From Synechococcus sp. GFB01 (GTDB taxonomy: Bacteria > Cyanobacteriota > Cyanobacteriia > PCC-6307 > Cyanobiaceae), in NCBI RefSeq assembly GCF_001039265.1, contig NZ_LFEK01000020.1:4910-10005 (forward strand): DNA of 5,096 nucleotides, in the 5' to 3' direction. The translations under genes were made by a program, and so were the position numbers. This document shows positions 1 through 5,096 of this stretch, piece after piece. Position 1 is the first letter of the stretch. The number at the start of each line of letters is the position of its first letter. Below the pieces are notes generated by a model. The model ran no database searches, was not told the DNA's origin, and was given only the letters and a program-made list of their open reading frames with translations.

Positions 1-361
1 CCCCCCAGGGCCACCAGCAGTTCCTGTCCGGCGGTGGTGAGATCGCCGAGCAGGATGCCGGTGCGGGCGTCCCGCACCTCGGTGCCGCAGGCACCCGGAT
101 CTGAAGCGTCTCGCCGCTGGCCCCGGTGCAGCGGTTCGGGCCGCCGCGCCGGCCGGCGGTGGCCTCGAACAGACGCCTGTACTTGAAGTCGAGCAGGGTC
201 TGGAGGTTGGCATCGGCCACCAGAACCACGTCGCCGCCCCGACCGCCGTCACCACCGGAGGGACCTCCGGCAGGCACGTACTTCTCACGGCGGAAGGCGA
301 CGATCCCATCGCCGCCCCGGCCCGCCTTCACCGCAATGCGGGCTTGATCGATGAACTGCAT
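1..361 (-). CDS. obg: Obg/CgtA family GTPase, N-terminal part, frameshifted and cut by the window edge
   Basis: Obg is a ribosome-associated GTPase needed for late 50S assembly and growth control. The ATG at 361-359 opens [19 protein letters not shown], the classic Obg start. The glycine-rich Obg fold follows: [21 protein letters not shown] at about residues 23-43, [11 protein letters not shown] at 53-63 and [14 protein letters not shown] at 70-83. After residue V90 the reading frame breaks; one base seems to be missing near 89/90. In the other frame the expected [17 protein letters not shown] continues to the left edge. The G domain (G1-G5 motifs) lies outside the window, so only about 120 of some 330 residues are visible. 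A weak AGG lies 10 nt before the ATG (374-372). The gene diverges from the ABC ATPase, so its promoter must lie in the short gap or inside that gene's 5' end. The family call is very secure; whether the frameshift is real is doubtful. Confidence 0.95.
   Translation of the reverse strand, partial: MQFIDQARIAVKAGRGGDGIVAFRREKYVPAGGPSGGDGGRGGDVVLVADANLQTLLDFKYRRLFEATAGRRGGPNRCTGASGETLQIRVPAAPRCGTPAPASCSAISPPPDRNCWWPWG
85..94 (-). other. Apparent single-base deletion in obg
   Basis: On the minus strand the bases read GTGCCTGCGGCACCGAG. In the incoming frame this gives V-P-A-A-P-R and loses Obg similarity. With one extra base between 90 and 89 (for example CCC for CC) it reads V-P-C-G-T-E and the Obg similarity continues. 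Neither frame shows a stop before the window edge, so the product would carry a missense tail if the change were real. A sequencing or assembly error is the likelier explanation. Confidence 0.8.
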
Positions 362-399
362 TGCCGTCAAACCTAGGATCGCGCCGTCGGGACAGGGGT
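362..399. promoter_or_regulatory. Divergent obg / ABC-ATPase intergenic gap
   Basis: About 38 bp separates the obg ATG from the preferred TTG start of the ABC ATPase. It must hold both 5' leaders, so at least one promoter probably overlaps the opposite gene. A TAGGAT hexamer at 374-379 on the plus strand matches the -10 consensus at four of six bases. The TTGATC at 344-349 would lie about 24 bp from it, too far for a normal -35. GGGA at 389-392 is a possible weak ribosome-binding site, 7 nt before the TTG at 400. No promoter can be assigned firmly. Confidence 0.3.
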
Positions 400-1620
400 T
401 TGGCCGCCGTTCGCTTCCAGCAGGTCTGCAAGACCTATCCACCCCGCCGCGGCGGTGAGCCGGTGTCGGTGCTGCGGCAGCTCGATCTGGCCGTCGACGA
501 CGGCGAGTTCCTGGTGCTGGTGGGCCCCTCCGGCTGCGGCAAGAGCACGCTGCTGCGGCTGCTGGCTGGGCTCGAGCAGCCCAGCAGCGGCGAGATCTAC
601 GTGGCCGAGCGGCCGGTGAGCCGGCTGCGGCCCGCCCAGCGGGATGTGGCCATGGTGTTCCAGAGCTACGCCCTCTACCCCCACCTCACGGTGGCGGGTA
701 ACCTGGGCTTCGGACTGCGACGCAGCCGGCCGCGCACCCCGCTCCAGCAGCTGCAGGACAGCCTGCACCAGGCCAGCCGCAGCCTGCCGCCGCCTCTGCG
801 GATCACCTCCCAGCGCGAGCGGCGCATCGAGGCCCGCATCGCCGAAGTGGCCACGATGCTCGAGCTGGAGCCGCTGCTGGATCGGCTCCCGAAGGAGCTC
901 TCCGGCGGCCAGAAGCAGCGGGTGGCGCTCGGCCGCGCCATCGCCCGCCAGCCGTCGGTGTTCCTGATGGATGAGCCGCTCAGCAATCTCGACGCCAAGC
1001 TGCGCACCGGCACCCGCACGCAGATCGTGGAGCTGCAGCGCCGCCTGGGCACCACCACCCTCTACGTGACCCACGACCAGGTGGAGGCGATGACGATGGG
1101 GCATCGCATCGCCGTGCTGAGCGGCGGGGTGCTGCAGCAGCTGGGCACGCCGATGCAGCTGTATCAGTGGCCGGCCAACCTGTTCGTGGCGCAGTTCATC
1201 GGCAGTCCGGCGATGAATCTGCTGCCGGTGGAGGTGAGCGGCCCGGGGCAGCTGCAGCTGGGCCAGCGCCGCTTTGCCGTGGAAGGCCCCCTGGCCGAAG
1301 CCCTGGCGGGTCGCACCGGGCAGCGGCTCACCGCCGGCCTGCGTCCGGAGCACCTGCGCCTGGCGCCCGCCACCAACCGCAACCTCAATGCCACTGTGAG
1401 CCACTGCGAACTGCTCGGAAACGAGCAGCTGCTCACCTGCAAGCTGGAGGATGGGGGCCACCTGCTGCAGGTGCGGGTGGCGCCGGATCAGCCCCTGGTG
1501 GCCGGAGCCACCGTGTTTCTGGAGGTGGAGGCGAGCGGCTGGCGCCTGTTCGACGCGGCCGGTGATGCCCTGCCATTACCCAGGCCCACACCCACCGAAC
1601 CGATGCTGCCGCGCTTCTGA
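400..1620 (+). CDS. ABC transporter ATP-binding protein, MalK/UgpC type with TOBE domain
   Basis: This is the cytoplasmic ATPase subunit of an importer, most likely for sugars, polyols or compatible solutes such as glucosylglycerol; the substrate cannot be read from the sequence. Counting from the TTG at 400 (406 residues), it shows Walker [10 protein letters not shown] at 42-50, Q-loop FQSYALYPH near 87-95, signature LSGGQKQR at 167-174, Walker B VFLMDEP at 187-193, D-loop SNLD at 195-198 and H-loop [12 protein letters not shown] with His225. A C-terminal TOBE-like region carries GLRPEHL at 313-319. About 27 extra residues sit in the helical subdomain (roughly 107-137). The frame stays open to a TTG at 361, but that start overlaps the obg ATG and adds residues unlike the family; at 400 the protein begins M-A-A-V-R-F, as is usual. 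No permease or binding protein lies next to it, so it is an orphan ATPase. GgtA of the cyanobacterial glucosylglycerol system, encoded apart from its permeases in Synechocystis, is one candidate only. Confidence 0.93.
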   Translation: MAAVRFQQVCKTYPPRRGGEPVSVLRQLDLAVDDGEFLVLVGPSGCGKSTLLRLLAGLEQPSSGEIYVAERPVSRLRPAQRDVAMVFQSYALYPHLTVAGNLGFGLRRSRPRTPLQQLQDSLHQASRSLPPPLRITSQRERRIEARIAEVATMLELEPLLDRLPKELSGGQKQRVALGRAIARQPSVFLMDEPLSNLDAKLRTGTRTQIVELQRRLGTTTLYVTHDQVEAMTMGHRIAVLSGGVLQQLGTPMQLYQWPANLFVAQFIGSPAMNLLPVEVSGPGQLQLGQRRFAVEGPLAEALAGRTGQRLTAGLRPEHLRLAPATNRNLNATVSHCELLGNEQLLTCKLEDGGHLLQVRVAPDQPLVAGATVFLEVEASGWRLFDAAGDALPLPRPTPTEPMLPRF

Positions 1621-1623
1621 GCA

Positions 1624-1641
1624 GAGGGGCTTCAGCCCTTC
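1624..1641. terminator. Possible bidirectional hairpin terminator between convergent genes
   Basis: The bases GAGGGGC, TTCA, GCCCTTC form a 7-bp stem (one G-T pair) with a four-base loop. It starts 4 bases after the ABC ATPase stop and overlaps the mutS2 stop at 1634-1632. Its place between two convergent 3' ends suits a shared terminator. No T-tract follows on either strand, so it is not a canonical intrinsic terminator and may only block 3' decay or be coincidental. Confidence 0.35.
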
Positions 1642-4072
1642 AGATGCACCACGCTGCAGCCGGGGCCGCCATCGCCCTGGGCCGCATCGCTCACCCGCTC
1701 CACAAAGGGAACGGTGGCGAGCCAGCTGCGCAGCCCTTGCTTGAGCTTGCCGCTACCGATGCCGTGGATCACCCACACCGGGCCATTGGCGCTGCGCAGG
1801 CGCTCCTCCACCGCCGCCTCGGCCTCGTGCACCCGCAGCCCGCGCACATCCACGGTGTTGCGCTCGGTGCGCACCTCGGGGCCGCGGCCGCCCAGCCCCC
1901 GCTGACCCCTCACCTGCACGCGCACCTCCGGCGGCGCCGGCTTCTCCCCATGCAGCCCCTCGACACCCTCGAGCGGCACCGTGAGCCGCAGCACACCGCA
2001 GCGCAGCGTGAGTTCACGGCCGTCGTCGGCCATCGCCAGGACCTCGGCGGCCTTGCCCAGCGACAGCAGCCGCACCCGATCCCCCACCGCCGGCATCCAG
2101 CCGGCATGGTCGCGCCGCTCCGGCTGGGGGCGGTGCTCCCGCTCCAGGCGCTTGAGCCGCTGGCCGGCCTGGCGGGCCGTTTCGCCGAGCTCACTGCTGG
2201 AGCCGCCGCGACGGCGACCGCCACGCCCCGCCTCCCGCAGACGCCTGATCAGCGCCGCACCTCCTGCTGCCCCTCGCGGATCGAGTGCTCCAGCTGCAGG
2301 CGGCGCTGCTCCTGCAGCTCGGCGCTCTGCTGCTGCTGCTGCTCCCAACGCAGCAGCAGCTCCTCATGGAGCAGCTCGGTGCGGGCCAGCAGGGCGGCCG
2401 CCTCCTCGGCCGCCTCCTGCTGGCGGCGTCGCTGGTCTTCGAGGCCGGCGATCACCTGGTTCACCTGACCCCCACCCCCCGGCTCCAGCAGAGCGGCGGC
2501 CCGCTCCAGCACCGCCTCGTCGAGGCCCAGCCGACGGGCGATCGCCAGGGCATTGCTGCGCCCGGGGATCCCCCACAGAAGCCGGTAGGTGGGTGAGAGG
2601 GTTTCCACATCGAAGGCCACGGAGGCGTTCTCGAAACGGGGATCGGCGTATTTGAGCGCCTTGAGCTCACCGAAATGGGTGGTGGCGATGGTGAGCCGGG
2701 CGCGATCGGCCAGCTGCTGCAGCAGCGCGGTGGCCAGCGCTGCCCCCTCCTGGGGATCGGTGCCGGCGCCCACCTCGTCGAGCAGCACCAGGGCGGCGTC
2801 GCCGGCAGGGTCGACCCCACCCGGCAGGGCGGCCAGGATGCGGGCGATGCGGCGGATGTGGCCGCTGAAGGTGGACAGGCTCTGCTGCAGCGACTGCTCA
2901 TCGCCGATGTCGGCCAGCACCCGGCCGCACCAGGGCAGCCGCGGCGTGCCGCCGCACGGCAGGAACAGCCCGGCGCGGGCCATCAGGGCTGCCAGTCCCA
3001 CGCTCTTGAGGGTCACCGTCTTGCCGCCGGTGTTCGGACCGGTGATCGCCACCACCCGCAGCTCCGGAGGCACCCTCAGGCTCACGGGCACCACCGGCTG
3101 GCCGCCCTCGCGGCGCTGCTGCCAGAGCAGCAGCGGATGCCGCAGCTCGCGCAGCTCGAACGGGGCATCGGCCCCATCCGCCAGCTCCGGCCGCACCGCC
3201 CCGAGCCAGGCGGCATAGCGGGCCCTGGCCAGGGCGGCATCGAGCTGCACCAGCGCGCGGACCAGCTCCCGCAGCGCCTCGGCCTGCTCGCCCACCTGAA
3301 CGCTGAGCTGCTGCCGCACCTTCTGCTCCAGCTCCCGCTCCTGCCCCTCCAGCTCGCGGATGCGGTTGCCCAGCGGGATCACCACCTGGGGCTCCACGAA
3401 CACGGTGCTGCCCGAGGCGGAGCTGTCGTGCACCAGACCGCTCACCTGGGCAGCGGCGCCAGCCTTCACCGCCAGCACCGGTCGGCCGCTGCGCTCGGCG
3501 ATCACCGTGTCCTGCAACAGGGGGGCGTAGCGGCGCAGCAGCTCGGCGAGCCGCTCGCGGCGCTCGGCCCGCAGGCCCTGCAGCTGACGCCGCAGACCCG
3601 CCAGGGCGGGATCGGCCCGGTCGGCCACGCGGCCGCCCTCCTCCAGGCAGAAGTGCAACCGCTGCTCCAGCTCCGGCAGGGTGCGGAGCTCGGCCACCAG
3701 AGCGGTGGTCACGGGCCGCAGGGCCGGATCGTCGATCTGGCGGCGCAGACGCCGTGCCGCCGCCAGGGTGCCCGCCAGCTCCAACAGGGATTCGCCATCG
3801 GCGCAGCCACCCTTGGCGCAGAGCTCCACGAGCGGAGCGATGTCGGCGGCGCCCTGAAAGCTCAGACCACCCTCGATCAGCCCATCAAGGGCCAGCAGTT
3901 CGCTGGTTTCGACCAGCAGCCGACGGCTCTCCGCCAGGCTCCCGGGCAGAGGCAGCGCACGGCAGTGGCGGCCACCCGGGGCTGTGCTGGCGAAGCTGGC
4001 CAGCTGAGCAGCCAGGCGCGGCCACTCCAGCAGCTCGAGCGCCTCCCGTTCGATCGGGCTCGGGGTCGACAA
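1632..4072 (-). CDS. mutS2: MutS2 ATPase with KOW-like and Smr domains, frameshifted
   Basis: MutS2 is a MutS homologue without the mismatch-recognition domain. In other bacteria it is linked to suppression of recombination and to splitting of collided ribosomes. The start is a TTG at 4072, the only start codon between here and the hemB stop; no strong Shine-Dalgarno site is visible. Residues 1-607 hold the core and ATPase: GPNTGGKT (345-352), the DIGDEQSLQQSLSTFSGHI stretch (388-406), LVLLDEVGAGTDP (428-440) with Asp432/Glu433, and TTHFGELKALKY (464-475). A long charged coiled coil with a run of five Gln follows (about 540-605). The frame then meets TGA at 2251-2249, while the family continues in the neighbouring frame from 2249 as IRRLRE, a KOW-like GDRVRLLSLGKAAEVL and an Smr domain with TVDVRG and HGIGSGKL. 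Repaired, the protein is about 813 residues, normal for the family. mutS2 follows hemB on the same strand after 69 bp. Confidence 0.95.
2249..2255 (-). other. Apparent single-base deletion in mutS2
   Basis: The minus strand reads GTGCGGCGCTGATCAGG, giving V-R-R-stop. One added C (CGCC for CGC) gives V-R-R-L-I-R-R, which joins the two MutS2 parts with no gain or loss of residues. As written, the product would end after the coiled coil and lack the KOW-like and Smr domains. No slippery heptamer is visible, so a programmed shift is unlikely. Confidence 0.85.
2327..2360. repeat. (CTG)5 ... (CAG)3 short inverted repeat inside mutS2
   Basis: Five CTG units (2327-2341), nine spacer bases and three CAG units (2351-2359) give a perfect 10-bp stem, GCTGCTGCTG (2332-2341) with CAGCAGCAGC (2351-2360). 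On the coding strand the CTG run is CAG repeats for five consecutive Gln in the MutS2 coiled coil. This is probably low-complexity coding sequence with no separate function. Confidence 0.5.
2538..2545. repeat. HIP1 octamer GCGATCGC
   Basis: This is an exact copy of the palindrome GCGATCGC, known as HIP1 and over-represented in many cyanobacterial genomes. It is the only copy I found in the window and lies inside mutS2 coding sequence. A single copy in GC-rich DNA is weak support for the lineage and has no assigned function. Confidence 0.5.
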
Positions 4073-4100
4073 CGGGACAGACGGTTCCGGCGGCCCGGCA

Positions 4101-4117
4101 GCCCGGGGGGGCCGGGC
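4101..4117 (-). other. GC-only hairpin in the hemB-mutS2 gap
   Basis: GCCCGG, a loop of five G, then CCGGGC form a stem of six G-C pairs. It lies inside the 69-bp gap between the hemB stop (4142) and the mutS2 start (4072), about 30 bases before the TTG. A second GCCCGG at 4093-4098 could pair with the same CCGGGC, so two structures compete. No T-tract follows in the direction of transcription. It might attenuate mutS2, stabilise hemB mRNA, or mean nothing in DNA this rich in GC. Confidence 0.3.
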
Positions 4118-4141
4118 GCGGAGCTCACGGTCGAGAGTGGC

Positions 4142-5096
4142 TCATCCCTGTCGCAGCCAGGCCGCTGCATCACAGGCGTGGTAGGTGAGGATCAGGTCGG
4201 CGCCGGCCCGCCTGAAGCAGAGCAGGGTTTCCAGCACCACGGCACGCTCGTCGATCCAGCCCTTTTCGGCGGCGGCCTTCACCATGGCGTACTCGCCGCT
4301 CACGTTGTAGGCCGCGATCGGCTGCTCCGATTCGGCCCGCAGGCGGTGGATGATGTCGAGGTAGGCCAGGCCGGGCTTCACCATCAGGATGTCCGCCCCC
4401 TCGCTCTCGTCGAGCTGGGCCTCCAGGATCGCCTCGCGGCCATTGGCCGGATCCATCTGGTAGGTGCTCTTGTCGTTGGGAATCGGCTTGGAGCCGGCGG
4501 CGCGGGGGGCCGAATCGAGCGCCTCGCGGAAGGGGCCGTAGTACGCGGAGGCGTATTTGGCGGTGTAGCTGATGATCCCCACATGCTCGAAGCCCTCCTC
4601 ATCGAGGGCTTCGCGGATGGCGCCGACGCGCCCGTCCATCATGTCGCTGGGGCCGATCAGGTCGGCGCCGGCGCGAGCCTGGGCCACCGCCTGGCGGCAG
4701 AGGATCGCCACGGTCTCGTCGTTGAGCACCACGCCCTCCTGGCTCACGATGCCGTCGTGGCCGTCGCAGGAGTAGGGATCGAGGGCCACGTCGGTCATGA
4801 TCGCCATCTGGGGGTGCACCTCCTTCAGGCGACGGATGGCGCGGGGGATGAGGCCGTGCTCGTTGAAGCACTCGGCGCCGTCCTCCGTCTTGAGGCCATC
4901 GGCCACCTTCGGGAAGAGCACCACGCAGCGGATGCCCAGATCCCAGGCGCGGCCCACCTCCTGCACCAGGCCCTCCAGGCTCCAGCGGAAGCAGCCGGGC
5001 ATGGCGCGATCGGCTCGTTGGTGGCCCCTTCGTGCACGAACAGGGGGTAGATGAAATCCGCCGGGCTGAGGGATGTCTCCCGCACCATCGCCCGCA
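4142..5096 (-). CDS. hemB: Porphobilinogen synthase (delta-aminolevulinic acid dehydratase), 5'-truncated and frameshifted
   Basis: HemB condenses two 5-aminolevulinate molecules into porphobilinogen, the first pyrrole on the way to haem, chlorophyll and phycobilins; it is cytosolic and usually octameric. The right edge shows RAMVRETSLSPADFIYPLFV and HEGATNEPI in one frame. The rest begins MPGCFRWSLEGL at 5002 in another, so one base appears lost near 5007. Counting from that Met, the metal-site loop DVALDPYSCDGHDG is at 71-84, the first active-site lysine is in SYTAKYASAYYGPF (Lys149), and the Schiff-base lysine is in DILMVKPG (Lys209). YNVSGEYAMVKAAAEKGW follows at 232-249. The loop has Asp where zinc enzymes have Cys, as in plant and cyanobacterial magnesium-type enzymes. 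About 316 residues are present; roughly 15-20 N-terminal residues and the start lie beyond the window. mutS2 lies 69 bp downstream on the same strand. Confidence 0.96.
   Translation of the reverse strand, partial: AGDGAGDIPQPGGFHLPPVRARRGHQRADRAMPGCFRWSLEGLVQEVGRAWDLGIRCVVLFPKVADGLKTEDGAECFNEHGLIPRAIRRLKEVHPQMAIMTDVALDPYSCDGHDGIVSQEGVVLNDETVAILCRQAVAQARAGADLIGPSDMMDGRVGAIREALDEEGFEHVGIISYTAKYASAYYGPFREALDSAPRAAGSKPIPNDKSTYQMDPANGREAILEAQLDESEGADILMVKPGLAYLDIIHRLRAESEQPIAAYNVSGEYAMVKAAAEKGWIDERAVVLETLLCFRRAGADLILTYHACDAAAWLRQG
5003..5010 (-). other. Apparent single-base deletion in hemB
   Basis: The minus strand reads GAGCCGATCGCGCCATGCCC. Reading on in the incoming frame gives E-P-I-A-P-C-P, which is not HemB. 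One added G (ATC GGC GCC ATG) gives E-P-I-G-A-M-P-G, the usual family sequence. The Met at 5002 is therefore an internal residue and not the true start. Confidence 0.85.

Noticed and set aside
361..399. TTG at 361 as the start of the ABC ATPase
   Set aside because: It would overlap the obg start codon, has no ribosome-binding site and adds 13 residues unlike the family. The TTG at 400 gives the usual N-terminus.
373..1461. Minus-strand open frame of 362 codons opposite the ABC ATPase
   Set aside because: It is codon-aligned antisense to a clear ABC ATPase with all motifs, has biased low-complexity composition and shows no family motif.
2245..2260. Programmed ribosomal frameshift in mutS2
   Set aside because: A -1 shift would restore the frame, but G-CGG-CGC is not a slippery heptamer, and similar one-base losses occur in obg and hemB in the same window, which favours sequence error.
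1644..2468. Plus-strand open frame of 274 codons opposite the 3' part of mutS2
   Set aside because: The minus strand here encodes the conserved KOW-like and Smr domains; the plus frame gives His/Ala/Gln-rich and then Ser/Cys-rich sequence typical of GC-rich shadows.
2675..5050. Very long plus-strand open frame of 791 codons opposite mutS2 and hemB
   Set aside because: It is codon-aligned antisense to both genes, so its first codon bases pair with their third positions, which are nearly always G or C; stops, which begin with T, are thereby avoided. The product is rich in His, Gln, Gly, Ala and Leu with no recognisable domain. It ends just past the hemB frameshift, as a shadow should.
1..5096. 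tRNA or rRNA genes, CRISPR arrays, insertion sequences, phage or defence genes
   Set aside because: I saw no regular spaced repeats, no terminal inverted repeats with a transposase, and no cloverleaf-like element; the four genes cover almost the whole window.

Overview
The window looks like chromosomal DNA from a high-GC alpha-cyanobacterium of the Synechococcus/Cyanobium type. GC is around 70%, estimated by eye. The protein sequences agree best with picocyanobacterial versions as I remember them: Obg with the [14 protein letters not shown] stretch, MutS2 ending in a KOW-like and an Smr domain, and HemB with a DPYSCDGHDG metal site. The lineage call rests on this recall, not on a search.

Layout from left to right: (1) the 5' part of obg (cgtA), minus strand, running off the left edge; (2) a divergent gap of about 38 bp; (3) a complete MalK/UgpC-type ABC transporter ATPase on the plus strand; (4) an 11-bp convergent gap with a hairpin that overlaps the mutS2 stop; (5) mutS2, minus strand; (6) a 69-bp gap with a very GC-rich hairpin; (7) hemB, minus strand, running off the right edge with its first residues missing. 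There is no gene-free stretch above 300 bases. I see no tRNA, rRNA, CRISPR array, insertion sequence or prophage gene.

The genes are housekeeping. HemB makes porphobilinogen for chlorophyll, haem and bilins. MutS2 is an ATPase with an Smr domain, linked in other bacteria to recombination control and to rescue of collided ribosomes. Obg is a GTPase of late 50S ribosome assembly. The ABC ATPase would energise an importer, probably for sugars or compatible solutes, but no permease or binding protein lies beside it. hemB and mutS2 are co-directional and may share a transcript. The ABC gene sits in opposite orientation between mutS2 and obg.

The most striking observation is that all three minus-strand genes are broken by what looks like one missing base each (near 89, 2251 and 5007), while the protein similarity resumes at once in the other frame. 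Three such lesions in three conserved genes within 5 kb, two of them in genes normally essential, point to single-base deletion errors in the read or assembly, not to real pseudogenes. I found no convincing undescribed system here.
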